From assembly GCF_012034205.1 (NCBI RefSeq), contig NZ_JAATEM010000018.1, positions 1-64,000 on the forward strand: a stretch of DNA of 64,000 nt, written 5' to 3'. The notes below the pieces were generated by a model. The model had not been told where the DNA came from and ran no database searches. It saw only the letters and a list, made by a program, of their open reading frames with translations. Source of the stretch: Streptomyces composti. Its GTDB lineage: Bacteria; Actinomycetota; Actinomycetes; Streptomycetales; Streptomycetaceae. Made by a program: the position numbers and the translations under genes. Positions 1 to 10,000 of this stretch are shown here, piece after piece; the first letter of the stretch is position 1, and every line of letters starts with the position of its first letter.

Positions 1-1004
1 CGGCCGTCCTCGCCGACCAGCGGATCTCGCAGTCGGGCCGGCTCGCCGTCGCCATCAGCGGCGGCTCCGGTGCCCGGCTGCGGGAGCGGGTGGCGCCCTC
101 GCTGCCCGGCGCGACCTGGTTCGAGGTGGGCGGCGGCACCATCGACGACGCCGTCCGGCTCGCCGACGAGATGAAGTCCGGGCGCTACGACGCGGTCGTG
201 GGGCTCGGCGGCGGCAAGGTCATCGACTGCGCCAAGTACTCGGCGGCCCGCATCGGGCTGCCGATGGTCGCGGTGGCCACCAACCTCTCGCACGACGGCA
301 TCTGCTCGCCCGTGTCCATCCTGGACAACGACGCGGGCCGCGGCTCCTACGGGGTGCCGACGCCGATCGCGCTGCTCATCGACCTGGACGTGATCCGTGA
401 GGCGCCGGTGCGCTTCGTGCGCTCCGGGATCGGCGACGCCATCTCCAACATCTCCGCGGTCGCCGACTGGGAGCTGTCCCACCGGGTCAACGGCGAGAAG
501 GTCGACGGTCTGGCCGCGGCGATGGCCCGTCAGGCGGGCGAGGCGGTGCTGCGGCACCCCGGCGGCGCGGGCGACGACGGCTTCCTCACCGTGCTGTCCG
601 AGGGCCTGGTGATGTCGGGCATCGCCATGTCCATCGCGGGGCACACCCGGCCGTCCTCCGGCGCCTGCCACGAGATCAGCCACGCGCTCGACCTGCTGTA
701 CCCCAGGCGGGCGGCGAGCCACGGCGAGCAGGTGGGCCTCGGCGCGGCGTTCGCCATGCATCTGCGCGGCGACCAGCAGGGCTCGCGGCTGATGGCCGGG
801 ACCCTGCGCCGGCACGGGCTTCCGGTGCTGGCGGAGGAGATCGGGTTCAGCGACGAGGAGTTCGTGAGGGCCGTGGAGTTCGCGCCGGAGACCCGGCCGG
901 GCCGCTACACGATCCTGGAGCACCTCCAGCTGTCACCGGAGCAGATCAAGGGCGCCTACGCCGACTACCGGACGTCCCTCCTGGACGGCGCGGGCCCGGT
1001 TTGA
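1..1004 (+). CDS. Iron-dependent glycerol-1-phosphate dehydrogenase-like protein, 5' end cut off
   Basis: The reading frame is open from base 3, so the gene starts left of the window; a GTG at 90 is internal. The product belongs to the dehydroquinate-synthase-like / Fe-alcohol dehydrogenase superfamily, closest in look to the AraM/EgsA sn-glycerol-1-phosphate dehydrogenases, which reduce dihydroxyacetone phosphate with NAD(P)H. Seen: the nucleotide-binding GLGGGKVIDCAK segment, a GDAISN aspartate, GACHEISHAL and SHGEQVG, which carry the expected Asp/His/His metal ligands. The gene ends inside the rplU promoter. Because a polyol-phosphate polymer cluster lies just downstream of obg, I infer a role in polyol phosphate supply, but a lipid or osmolyte role is equally possible. 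Substrate is not proven by sequence. Confidence 0.75.
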   Translation, partial: AVLADQRISQSGRLAVAISGGSGARLRERVAPSLPGATWFEVGGGTIDDAVRLADEMKSGRYDAVVGLGGGKVIDCAKYSAARIGLPMVAVATNLSHDGICSPVSILDNDAGRGSYGVPTPIALLIDLDVIREAPVRFVRSGIGDAISNISAVADWELSHRVNGEKVDGLAAAMARQAGEAVLRHPGGAGDDGFLTVLSEGLVMSGIAMSIAGHTRPSSGACHEISHALDLLYPRRAASHGEQVGLGAAFAMHLRGDQQGSRLMAGTLRRHGLPVLAEEIGFSDEEFVRAVEFAPETRPGRYTILEHLQLSPEQIKGAYADYRTSLLDGAGPV

Positions 1005-1030
1005 CCCCTCGGGTGCGGGCCCCGTACCCT
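1001..1030 (+). promoter_or_regulatory. Probable rplU-rpmA promoter and leader
   Basis: TTGACC at 1001-1006 and TACCCT at 1025-1030 are 18 nt apart, a good match to a vegetative (HrdB-type) Streptomyces promoter. The -35 box overlaps the stop codon of the preceding gene. It would give an rplU leader of roughly 135 nt. That leader contains an imperfect hairpin at about 1084-1104 (CCGG.CACC pairing with GGTG.CCGG), which could be a ribosomal-protein autoregulatory element, but this is only inferred. Confidence 0.6.
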
Positions 1031-1174
1031 TGACCGTCGGCGTGTCCATCGGGACCGCCACATCCCCGTAAACCTCTTCCTTCCGGGCACCGAGGTGTCC
1101 GGGAGAGGCCGTTCGCGTTTCCGCCGAGCGGCTGGCCTGCGGGGGTGCCGTTCTTCGAGCGAAAGAGAGATCGC

Positions 1175-1495
1175 GTGTACGCCATCGTGCGCAGCGGTGG
1201 TCGCCAGCACAAGGTTGCAGTGGGCGACATCGTCGAGGTTGACAAGATTTCCACCGCCAAGGTGGGCGACACGGTCGAGCTCTCGACCCTGCTCGTCGTC
1301 GACGGCGACTCCGTGACCAGTGACCCGTGGGTGCTGGCCGGCATCAAGGTCCGCGCAGAGGTCGTGGACCACCACAAGGGCCAGAAGATCGACATTCTGC
1401 GCTACAAGAACAAGACCGGCTACCGCCGCCGGCAGGGCCACCGCCAGCAGTACACGGCGATCAAGGTCACTGAGATCCCCACGGCTGCGAAGTAA
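1175..1495 (+). CDS. rplU: 50S ribosomal protein L21
   Basis: Large-subunit ribosomal protein bL21, which binds 23S rRNA. The 106-residue product starts YAIVRSGGRQHKV after the initiator and ends with the basic KNKTGYRRRQGHRQ segment typical of the family. The frame stays open upstream to 1145, but GTG 1175 is chosen because it gives the family's normal N-terminus and has a purine-rich ribosome binding site (GAAAGAGAGA, 1161-1170). It is followed after 14 nt by rpmA, the universal rplU-rpmA pair. Confidence 0.97.
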   Translation: MYAIVRSGGRQHKVAVGDIVEVDKISTAKVGDTVELSTLLVVDGDSVTSDPWVLAGIKVRAEVVDHHKGQKIDILRYKNKTGYRRRQGHRQQYTAIKVTEIPTAAK

Positions 1496-1509
1496 GGGAC
1501 TGAGGAGAG

Positions 1510-1764
1510 ATGGCACACAAGAAGGGCGCATCGTCCACCCGTAACGGTCGCGACTCGAACGCCCAGCGGCTCGGCGTGAAGCGCTTCGGCGGTCAGGTCG
1601 TCAACGCGGGTGAGATCCTGGTCCGTCAGCGCGGCACCCACTTCCACCCGGGTGCCGGTGTCGGCCGTGGCGGCGACGACACTCTGTTCGCGCTTCAGGC
1701 CGGTGCGGTGCAGTTCGGCACCAGCCGTGGCCGCAAGGTCGTGAACATCGTCCCGGTCGCCTGA
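1510..1764 (+). CDS. rpmA: 50S ribosomal protein L27
   Basis: Large-subunit ribosomal protein bL27, whose N-terminus reaches toward the peptidyl-transferase centre. The 84-residue product begins AHKKGASSTRNGRDS, so there is no Firmicute-type N-terminal extension needing cleavage. It contains the conserved RQRGTHFHPG and GRGGDDTLFA motifs. The ATG at 1510 has a GAGGAGA ribosome binding site directly upstream. It is co-transcribed with rplU and followed by a terminator-like hairpin before obg. Confidence 0.97.
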   Translation: MAHKKGASSTRNGRDSNAQRLGVKRFGGQVVNAGEILVRQRGTHFHPGAGVGRGGDDTLFALQAGAVQFGTSRGRKVVNIVPVA

Positions 1765-1796
1765 TTCGCCTGATTCAGCGCCGGAACACCTCGCGA

Positions 1797-1839
1797 GGCG
1801 GACCTCACTTCCCGGGCGGGAAGGCGGGTCCGCCTTTCG
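1797..1839 (+). terminator. Hairpin terminator after rpmA
   Basis: GGCGGACC (1797-1804) pairs perfectly with GGTCCGCC (1827-1834) and is followed by TTTCG. This is a probable intrinsic or partial terminator separating rplU-rpmA from obg. Confidence 0.7.
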
Positions 1840-1961
1840 CGTGTTAGGACGCGTAGGACGCGTCATGAGCTGCTGCGTGCGGGGGCGCGCGGCACGAGCC
1901 GCGTGCAAGGACGCGTGGCACGGATCAAGAATCTTCTGAACGTCTCTGGAGGCACCCCACC

Positions 1962-3398
1962 ATGACCACCTTCGTGGACCGCGTCGAACTGCATGTCGCC
2001 GCGGGTAACGGAGGTCACGGCTGTGCCTCCGTCCACCGTGAGAAGTTCAAGCCGCTCGGCGGACCCGACGGCGGCAACGGCGGGCGCGGCGGCGATGTGA
2101 TCCTCACCGTCGACCAGTCCGTGACCACCCTGCTCGACTACCACCACTCGCCGCACCGCAAGGCCACCAACGGCAAGCCCGGCGAGGGCGGCAACCGCAG
2201 CGGCAAGGACGGCCAGGACCTGGTCCTGCCCGTGCCGGACGGCACCGTGGTGCTGGACAAGGCCGGCAACGTGCTCGCCGACCTCGTCGGGCACGGCACC
2301 TCCTACGTCGCCGCCCAGGGCGGACGCGGCGGGCTCGGCAACGCCGCTCTCGCCTCCGCGCGCCGCAAGGCGCCCGGCTTCGCCCTGCTGGGCGAGCCGG
2401 GGGACGTGCGGGACATCGTCCTGGAGCTGAAGACCGTTGCCGATGTGGCGCTGGTCGGCTACCCGAGCGCCGGCAAGTCCTCGCTGATCTCCGTGCTCTC
2501 CGCCGCCAAGCCGAAGATCGCGGACTACCCCTTCACCACGCTGGTGCCGAATCTCGGCGTGGTCACCGCCGGGTCGACCGTCTACACCATCGCGGACGTC
2601 CCCGGCCTGATCCCGGGGGCCAGCCAGGGCCGCGGCCTCGGGCTGGAGTTCCTGCGGCACGTGGAGCGGTGCAGCGTGCTGGTGCACGTCCTGGACACCG
2701 CCACCCTCGAGTCGGACCGCGACCCGGTCTCCGACCTCGACGTCATCGAGGCGGAGCTGCGCGCGTACGGCGGGCTCGACGACCGTCCCCGCGTGGTCGT
2801 CCTCAACAAGATCGACGTGCCGGACGGCAAGGACCTCGCCGAGATGGTGCGGCCGGATCTCGAGGCGCGCGGCTACCGCGTCTTCGAGGTGTCCGCCGTC
2901 GCGCACATCGGGCTGAAGGAGCTGTCGTACGCGCTCGCCGAGCTGGTCGCGCAGGCGCGGGCGGCCAGGCCCAAGGAGGAGTCGACCCGCATCGTCATCC
3001 GGCCCAAGGCCGTGGACGACGCCGGCTTCACCGTCACCCGCGAGGCCGACGGCCTGTTCCGGGTGCGCGGCGAGAAGCCCGAACGCTGGGTGCGCCAGAC
3101 CGACTTCAACAACGACGAGGCCGTCGGCTACCTCGCCGACCGGCTCAACCGCCTCGGCGTCGAGGAGGAGCTGGTGAAGGCCGGTGCCCGCGCCGGTGAC
3201 GGCGTGGCCATCGGTCCCGAGGAGAACGCGGTCGTCTTCGACTGGGAGCCGTCCCTGTCCGCCGGTGCCGAGATGCTCGGCCGGCGCGGCGAGGACCACC
3301 GCTTCGAGGCACCCCGCCCGGCCGCCCAGCGCCGCCGCGACCGCCAGGCCGAACGCGACGAGGCCGAGCGGCAGTTCGACGACTTCGACCCCTTCTAG
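1962..3398 (+). CDS. obg: GTPase ObgE/CgtA
   Basis: Essential ribosome-assembly and stress-signalling GTPase. The 478-residue protein has the three Obg parts: a glycine-rich N-terminal Obg fold (about residues 1-157, seen as repeated GG.GGRGGD and GGRGGLGN stretches), a G domain with P-loop GYPSAGKSS (about 166-174), the DVPG switch and NKID (about 282-285), and a C-terminal OCT domain (about 335-420). The last 40 residues are an Arg/Glu/Asp-rich tail. ATG 1962 is preceded by GGAGG. In Streptomyces Obg is known to influence aerial mycelium formation. It is the last gene of the rplU-rpmA-obg block before the cell-wall cluster. Confidence 0.97.
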   Translation: MTTFVDRVELHVAAGNGGHGCASVHREKFKPLGGPDGGNGGRGGDVILTVDQSVTTLLDYHHSPHRKATNGKPGEGGNRSGKDGQDLVLPVPDGTVVLDKAGNVLADLVGHGTSYVAAQGGRGGLGNAALASARRKAPGFALLGEPGDVRDIVLELKTVADVALVGYPSAGKSSLISVLSAAKPKIADYPFTTLVPNLGVVTAGSTVYTIADVPGLIPGASQGRGLGLEFLRHVERCSVLVHVLDTATLESDRDPVSDLDVIEAELRAYGGLDDRPRVVVLNKIDVPDGKDLAEMVRPDLEARGYRVFEVSAVAHIGLKELSYALAELVAQARAARPKEESTRIVIRPKAVDDAGFTVTREADGLFRVRGEKPERWVRQTDFNNDEAVGYLADRLNRLGVEEELVKAGARAGDGVAIGPEENAVVFDWEPSLSAGAEMLGRRGEDHRFEAPRPAAQRRRDRQAERDEAERQFDDFDPF

Positions 3399-3556
3399 TC
3401 CGGCCCGGGCGCCCGCTCTCCCCGCCGCCGGCGCGGAAATGGCCGGAACGTGATCTTTGACTGGTGCAACCTTTGACCGCCTGAACCGATCAGAGCAGGT
3501 GCAAGCATCTGCGGGGCGGCGACCGGGGAGGGTCGCGCCCAGGGGAGGGGCTCGTT

Positions 3557-5587
3557 GTGAAGATCGCATTTCTGGTGCGCGACCTGTGCCACATGGGCGG
3601 GGTGGTCAGCGCCACGCAGAACCTCGCGGGCGCGCTGGCCGCGCGGCACGAGGTGGAGATCGTGGCGCTGCGCAAGGTCCGGGACGCCTCGTACTTCGCG
3701 CTCGACAGCCGGGTGACGGTCCGGTCGCTGACCGACTTGCGGCCCCACTCCCCGGCCTACGACGGGGACGATCCGCTCGCCCACGAGTTCCCGCTGCGCT
3801 ACCCGTACCCGGAGGGCGAGAAGAAGCCGGTGGTCAGCCGCCTGGCCGAGAAGCGCCTGCTGGCCTACCTGGCCGGCACCGACGCGGATGTGGTGGTCAG
3901 CTCCAACCCGCGCATCACCACGCTGCTCGCCACGGCCTCGGGCCGGTACCTCAAGGTCGCCCAGGAGCACTCCATGCCGGGGATCTACCCGGCGTCCGTC
4001 AGGAAGATCCTGTTCGGCGAGTCGTACCCGAGGCTCGACGCCATCACCGTGCTCACCCCCGAGGAGCGCACCTCGCTCAGCGGTCTGGTCCCGGACGTGC
4101 AGGGCCGCATCCACGTGATGCCGAACTGCATCCCCGACCCCGGGGGCCGGCTCTCCGAGGGCAGCAGCAAGGTGGTCGTCGCCGCGGGCGTGTTCAAGCC
4201 GCACAAGAATTTCGACGGGCTGATCGACGCCTTCGCCACCGTGGCCGCGCGCCACCCCGACTGGCGGCTGCGCATCTACGGCAGCGGCCCCGAGGAGTCC
4301 GCCCTGCGCCGGCGCATCCAGGAGCGGGGGCTGTACAACCACGTGCATCTGATGGGGCCCGCGTTCCCGGTCACCGCCGAGTTCGCCAAGGGCTCGGTCT
4401 TCGTCCTGCCGTCGCTGCGCGAGCCGTTCGGCAACGTGACCGTGGAGGCGATGACCCGGAGGCTGCCGGTGGTCGCGCTGGACTGCGACCACGGGCCGCG
4501 CAACATCCTCACGCACGGCGAGGACGGACTGCTGGTCCCGCCCGGGGACACCGAGGCTCTGGCACAGGCGGTCATCGACCTGATCGAGGACGACGACCGG
4601 CGCAGGGCCATGGCCGAGAAGGCCCGGCGGACCTCCGAGCGGTACGGCCCCGGCCCCAGCGCCGATCGGTTCGAGGCGATCCTCACCCTGGCCGCGGCCG
4701 CCCGTGAACTGCCCGGCGCGGCCGACTGCACCGTACTGGCCGGCGGGGATCTCCAGGTACGTCTCCGCCCGCGGCAGCAGGCCGGCGCGGTCCCTGACGG
4801 GCTGTCGCTGCTCTGCCGCGACGTACAGGGCAGAAACGATCCGGTGACCCTCTCCTTCGTCGGCGGCACGGCGATCGTCCCGCGCCGCGGCACCCTGGCC
4901 GAGGGCACCTGGGAACTGGTGGTCGTCTCGGACCAGGGCCCGGAGAAGGTGCTGCGGGCCGGGCACTGCGACGCCGGGCATCTGGTCGCCCCCGACTGGG
5001 AGCCCGGCCCCGAGGGCCTCCACGTGCTGCTGCCCCACGCGGAGGAGGACGGCCGGCTCCGGGTGCGCAGCCGGGTCCGCGCGGAGCACGCCGAGGTCAC
5101 CCGGCTCGAGGTGGGCGAGGACAGCGTCCTGGTGGAGTGCCGCTTCTGGGGCGCGGGCACGGTCGCCGCGGGCGATGTCGTCACCGCGGTCAACCGCGGG
5201 GACCGCGGCCGGGAACTGTCCTTCCCCGTGGTCCGGGCGGAGGGGACCCGGTTCCGGTTCGAGACCCCGCTGGACACCCTGGTCGCCGAGCACGCCGGCG
5301 AGGAGCAGATCTGGGACGTCTGGGTGCGGCCCGGAACCGCGGGCCGGGCCCGGGTCGGCATGCTGCTCACCGACATCCTGCATCCGTACAAGGTCTTCCG
5401 GTATCCGCGCCCGGTGCGCCGGCGCCCCGTCGTACGGACGGCGGGCGCCGGCCGCCCCCAGGGCCGCCGCTTCCTGCGCGCCGCCCGCGGCGACCTTGCG
5501 GTGGCGGTCCGGGAGCAGACCGGGGTCGAGATCCGGCCGTACTACACCACGGCCGCGCAACTGGCGTTCAAGACGGTCGCCGTCTAG
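3557..5587 (+). CDS. GT4-family glycosyltransferase with a C-terminal accessory region
   Basis: Predicted retaining glycosyltransferase of the GT-B fold (GT4). The first ~380 of 676 residues are catalytic: N-terminal GGVVSATQNLA loop, the AGVFKPHKNFDGLIDAF start of the donor domain, and the donor-binding LREPFGNVTVEAM segment, which carries the E-x7-E pattern. The remaining ~300 residues have no recognised motif and look like beta-strand-rich repeats; they may bind the acceptor polymer or another wall enzyme. No signal peptide or membrane segment is visible. GTG 3557 is preceded by AGGGGAGGGG. It is the first gene of the glycopolymer block after obg; I infer that it adds sugar to a wall polymer or its linker. 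Confidence 0.8.
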   Translation: MKIAFLVRDLCHMGGVVSATQNLAGALAARHEVEIVALRKVRDASYFALDSRVTVRSLTDLRPHSPAYDGDDPLAHEFPLRYPYPEGEKKPVVSRLAEKRLLAYLAGTDADVVVSSNPRITTLLATASGRYLKVAQEHSMPGIYPASVRKILFGESYPRLDAITVLTPEERTSLSGLVPDVQGRIHVMPNCIPDPGGRLSEGSSKVVVAAGVFKPHKNFDGLIDAFATVAARHPDWRLRIYGSGPEESALRRRIQERGLYNHVHLMGPAFPVTAEFAKGSVFVLPSLREPFGNVTVEAMTRRLPVVALDCDHGPRNILTHGEDGLLVPPGDTEALAQAVIDLIEDDDRRRAMAEKARRTSERYGPGPSADRFEAILTLAAAARELPGAADCTVLAGGDLQVRLRPRQQAGAVPDGLSLLCRDVQGRNDPVTLSFVGGTAIVPRRGTLAEGTWELVVVSDQGPEKVLRAGHCDAGHLVAPDWEPGPEGLHVLLPHAEEDGRLRVRSRVRAEHAEVTRLEVGEDSVLVECRFWGAGTVAAGDVVTAVNRGDRGRELSFPVVRAEGTRFRFETPLDTLVAEHAGEEQIWDVWVRPGTAGRARVGMLLTDILHPYKVFRYPRPVRRRPVVRTAGAGRPQGRRFLRAARGDLAVAVREQTGVEIRPYYTTAAQLAFKTVAV

Positions 5588-5808
5588 GGGCCCGGCGTCG
5601 AAGGACACGGCGTCGGTCACATCCGGCGGTCGAAGCAACCGATCCGCGTGAAACCCCGTCAACTGGTGCAGCGGGGTCATCCACTGATGAATCACCGGAA
5701 TCCGATCGCGGGCATCGCGCTGAACGGTGACCGGCCCGCCCGGCGCACAGGGCCCGACCAGCCCGTGCGCCGAGTCGAACGCCACCTTCTGCTCCGTGGG
5801 GGAAACAC

Positions 5809-6954
5809 ATGGGCGCCGAGCCCGTATCGGATCCGGCCGTGTCGGTGATCGTCCCGGTCTACAACGCCCGGGACCACCTGGAGGAATGCCTGGAGTCGAT
5901 CGCCGGTCAGTCGATCGGTTTCGGCCAGGTCGAGATCATCGCCGTGGACGACGGGTCCACGGACGGCAGCGGGGCCCTGCTGGACGAGTGGGCCCGCCGG
6001 CACCCCGGACGCGTCCAGGTCGTGCACCAGGAGAACTCCGGCGCGCCGGGCGGCCCGCGCAACCGGGCCGTCGAGATGGCCACCGGGGAGTTCCTCTTCT
6101 TCGCCGACCCCGACGACTACCTCGGCGAGCAGGCCCTGGAGCGGCTGGTGGCCGCCGCCCGCCGCGACGGGGCCGATGTGGTGCTCGGCAGGATCAAGGG
6201 GGTGGGCCGCAAGGCACCCGTCACCCCGTTCCGCAGGAACGTGCGGGGCGGCGACATCCACAGCACGCGCGCGGTGTGGAGCCTCACCGCGCACAAGCTC
6301 TTCCGGCGCTCGCTCGTCACCGGTCACGAGCTGCGCTTCGCCGAGGGGCTGCGGCTGGCGGAGGAGCAGCCCTTCGTGGTGGCGGCCTATCTGTTCGCCC
6401 GGTCGATCTCCGTGGTGGCCGACTACGACTGCTACTACCTGGTCCGCCGCGAGGGCGCCGCGCATCTGACGCGGCAGGAGCCCGAGCCCGGTCCCTTCTA
6501 CGCCAACGTCCGCGCCGTGCTGGACCTGGTGACGCGGCACGTGCCGCCCGGCCGCAAGCGCGACGACCTGGTCCACCGCTGGGTCGCCCTGGAGATCCTC
6601 GGCCGCTTCAACGAGCCCTTCGCCGGCCTGCCCGAGGACACCCAGGCGCTGCACGTGCGGCTCGCCGGGCGGCTCCTGGACGATTACGCCTCCGACGAGC
6701 TCGTCGCCCGGCTGCCGCCGCTGGCCCGGCTGCGCTGCCTGCTGATCCGCCAGGGGCTGGTGGAGGAGCTCGCCGCCCTCGCCACGCTCGCGCCCCGGCC
6801 GAAGGCCAGGTCGGCGAAGCCGCAGCCCAGGTCCGAGCACCAGGTGAGGGCGACGCCCGCGCCGCAGACGCACGGTTCGTCCCGCCCCGCGCCCCGGCGC
6901 GGAAGGACGACCGCGGCCACGCTGCGCCGGATGCGCAGGTGGCTGCGCCGCTGA
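5809..6954 (+). CDS. GT2-family glycosyltransferase
   Basis: Predicted inverting GT-A glycosyltransferase of 381 residues, soluble or peripheral. The N-terminus has the classic SVIVPVYNARDHLEECL start, VDDGSTDGS, the acceptor-side GPRNRAV, and the metal-binding DPDD (DXD) motif. The C-terminal ~80 residues are Arg/Pro-rich and probably disordered, ending in a basic tail that could sit on the membrane. ATG 5809 lies 221 nt after the GT4 gene, so it may have its own promoter, though I could not assign one. It converges on the minus-strand fusion operon. A role in decorating or building the wall polymer is inferred from context. Confidence 0.8.
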   Translation: MGAEPVSDPAVSVIVPVYNARDHLEECLESIAGQSIGFGQVEIIAVDDGSTDGSGALLDEWARRHPGRVQVVHQENSGAPGGPRNRAVEMATGEFLFFADPDDYLGEQALERLVAAARRDGADVVLGRIKGVGRKAPVTPFRRNVRGGDIHSTRAVWSLTAHKLFRRSLVTGHELRFAEGLRLAEEQPFVVAAYLFARSISVVADYDCYYLVRREGAAHLTRQEPEPGPFYANVRAVLDLVTRHVPPGRKRDDLVHRWVALEILGRFNEPFAGLPEDTQALHVRLAGRLLDDYASDELVARLPPLARLRCLLIRQGLVEELAALATLAPRPKARSAKPQPRSEHQVRATPAPQTHGSSRPAPRRGRTTAATLRRMRRWLRR

Positions 6955-6990
6955 AGCAACGTCCGGACGAGTACCCACGGCAACGACGGA

Positions 6991-7018
6991 GGGCCGGCCG
7001 GGAGAACCCGGCCGGCCC
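6991..7018. terminator. Bidirectional hairpin between convergent genes
   Basis: GGGCCGGCCGGG (6991-7002) and CCCGGCCGGCCC (7007-7018) form a perfect 12-bp stem with an AGAA loop. It lies between the ends of the GT2 gene (+) and the large fusion gene (-), so it can serve both. Confidence 0.75.
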
Positions 7019-7044
7019 CTGTCATGCACGCCCCTCGAGCGGGC

Positions 7045-10000
7045 TCAGACCTCCTTGGCCTGCTCCAGCATCCGGTCCACGACCCGCTTGGCGGCGTGAC
7101 CGTCGTCGAGGTCGCAGAACAGGTTCTGGAAGCGCTCGAAGCGCTCCTTGTACTGCTCGGACACCTCGTCGATGTTCCGGATCGCCGTGATCAGCTCCTC
7201 GGAGGTGGAGATCAGCGGCCCGGGGGAGTCGGCCTCGAAGTCGAAGTAGAAGCCGCGCAGCGTGTCCCGGTAGTGCTCCAGGTCGTAGGTGAAGAAGAGC
7301 ATCGGCCGCCGCAGGTGGGCGTAGTCGAACATCACGGACGAGTAGTCCGTGATCATCATGTCCGCCACCAGGTAGAGCTCGGCGATGTCCGGGTACTCCG
7401 AGACGTCCCACACGAAGCCGTTGCCGGCGCCGGGAACCGCGTCCACCACGTTGGAGTGGCGGCGGATCAGCAGCACATGGTCCTCGCCCAGCCGCCTGCG
7501 CGCGTCCTCGAGGTCGATGCGCAGGTCGAACAGGTACTGGCCGGCGCTGTGCGACTGGTCGTCGCGCCAGGTCGGCGCGTAGAGCACGACCTTCTTGCCC
7601 TTGGGGATGCCGAGTGTCTCGCGCACCTTGTCCGCGATCTTGTCGCGGTCCGGCGAGTACAGGTAGTCGTTGCGCGGGTAGCCCGCCTCGAGGATCTCGC
7701 CGTCGTAGGAGAAGGCCCGCTTGAGGATCGGCGTGGAGAACCGGTTGGAGGACACGAGCAGGCTCCAGTTCTTCGCCTCGAGCTCCAGGCGGTTCTGGTA
7801 CTCGCGGTCGAAGTGCAGCGTCTCGATGTCGTGGCCGATCTTCTTCAGCATGGTGCCGTGCCAGGTCTGCACGATCACCTGCCCCGGCCGGCGCTCCACC
7901 CACTCGGGCAGATGCCCGTTGGTGACGATGTACCGGGAGGTGGCGAGCGCCTCGAACCACTCGCGGCCCCACATGCGCACCTTCTCGGCGGTGGGCGGCA
8001 GCACCACCTGACCGTCGCGCACGGCCCACAGGAACTTCAGGTCGCTGCCCCGGCGCAGCAGCTCCTCGTGCATGGCGCGGGGGCTGTCGGAGTACTGCTT
8101 GCCGTTGTAGCTGAGGAAGAACACCTGGTCGCGCAGCGGCTGCCGGCGGCGGGGGTAGTACACCTCGCGGCGCAGCTGCAGCTGGCGGTACGGGCCGCGC
8201 TCCAGGTCGCTCAGCTCGGAGCGGCAGTTGAGCTGCGGGAAGTCGCTCCAGCGGTTCTCGAACCAGTAGCGGCGCCCGCCCAGCTCGGCGTGGAGCGGGA
8301 ACTGGGGCAGGGCCAGCCGGTCGATGACGAACTTGGCGTCGGGCACCTCGGGGTCGGCGGAGCGCAGCACCAGGTTCCAGCGTCCGGCGCGCAGCGGCAC
8401 CTGCCCGTTGCCGCCCATCACCGACGGGTCGAAGGCCACGGTGAAGGTGCCGTCCTCGCTCCAGTCGACGCTCGCCTTGCGTTCGTCGAAGCGGTTGGTC
8501 GCCTTCAGGATCAGGTCGGCGCCCTTGAGGGCCTCGGCGGCGCGGCCCCGCACGACGATCTTGCCGTTCTCCAGGCCGGTCCCGGTGAGCACGGCGTGGC
8601 GCACCCGGCCGATGATCTTCAGATAGCCGTTGTGGCCGGACATCACCGCGATCTCGCGGTGGGCGCCCGCCTCGCCGAAGGACTCGGGCAGGCCGAAGGA
8701 GAGGTCCTCGAGGCCCTCCCGGACCACGCTGCTGAACTGGCGTTCGCTGCCGTCCGCGGCGGTGGCCAGCAGCGCCGTGCTCCAGCGGCGTCGGTCGGGC
8801 TGCGCCTGGTCGTCCACGGCGGCGGTGCCGAGCAGTGCCACGTCCGCGATCGGCACCCGGGCGCGGAAGGTGGTCCGGCCGCCCTGCTGCGCCAGCTCGG
8901 TCGGGTACTTGCGCACCTCGCCGCTCTTGGCGTTGCTCAGCCGGAAGGTGAGCGTCTCACCGGGCTTGAGCGGCACCCGCAACTCGCCGCTGATCTCCAG
9001 CGCGTCGCCGTCGAGCCGGCGGTCGGTGATCAGGGCGCGGACCTTCTCCACGCGCAGCTTCAGCGCGCCGCGCTCCACGGAGGGCAGCAGCCGGAAGTCC
9101 TGATCGAGCCACTGGTAGGGCGGGAAGTTGGCGGCCGAGCCGCCGCGGGCCCAGATGCCGCTGCGCCGCACCAGGCCGGAGGCGTAGACGTTGATGCCGA
9201 CGTGCCACAGACCCTCCTGCCAGCTGCCGCCCTTGCGCAGCTTGGCGGGGTCCAGCGTCAGCTCCCAGCCGGCCCAGTCGTAGTTGTAGCGCTGCTGGCC
9301 CGAGTCGGTGGTGCACTCCGGGCGGTGGACGTTCTTCGCCGGCAGGAACATGCGGCGCCGGGAGCCGTCCCGCTTCAGCTGGACGATCTTGACGCTGCTC
9401 CGCTTGGCCGACATGTCGATCTTGTCGATGTAGGCGTCGCCGGACAGGTGCAGCTTGCCGTCGCGCCACTCCACCGAGCGCAGCGGGGCGCGCAGGTCCA
9501 GGTCGTGGTCGATGCGCAGCGCCTGCTTGGGCAGTTCGAAGCCGCTCTCCTCGAGGGTGCGGAAGCTGGCGTACTTGCGGAACGTGCCGGAGACCTCGAT
9601 CGGCTCCCTGCGGCGCTGCGAGGCCAGCAGGGCGATCAGCTCGGGCATGGCGTGCTTGCGCACCAGCAGCCACTGGACGCGCAGATCGGCCGGCAGCGCC
9701 ATGACGATCTTCGGGTCCACCATGTCGAGGTAGCGGTTGGCGGCCTCCAGGAACGCCTCGTGGAACTCGGCGGTGGCGTCCGGCACCACCCGCAGGAACA
9801 GCCGCAGGTCGTCGCGGAGCACCCGGTCGTCGTACTGGCGCTTGTACTCTGCGAACTCCTCGCCGGGCTGCTGGGCGAGGAAGTCGCTGACCATGCTGAC
9901 CGCGGTGACCCGGTCGCGGATGGCCTGCGGCTCCTTGCGGCGCTGGGTGATCGAGGGGGCCGACTCGCCCTCGCGCAGCCGCCAGTAGTAGGTGGGCTCG

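Noticed and set aside
3395..5785. A 796-codon minus-strand frame opposite the GT4 gene
   Set aside because: Shadow frame without motif or start signal; the plus strand has an intact glycosyltransferase.
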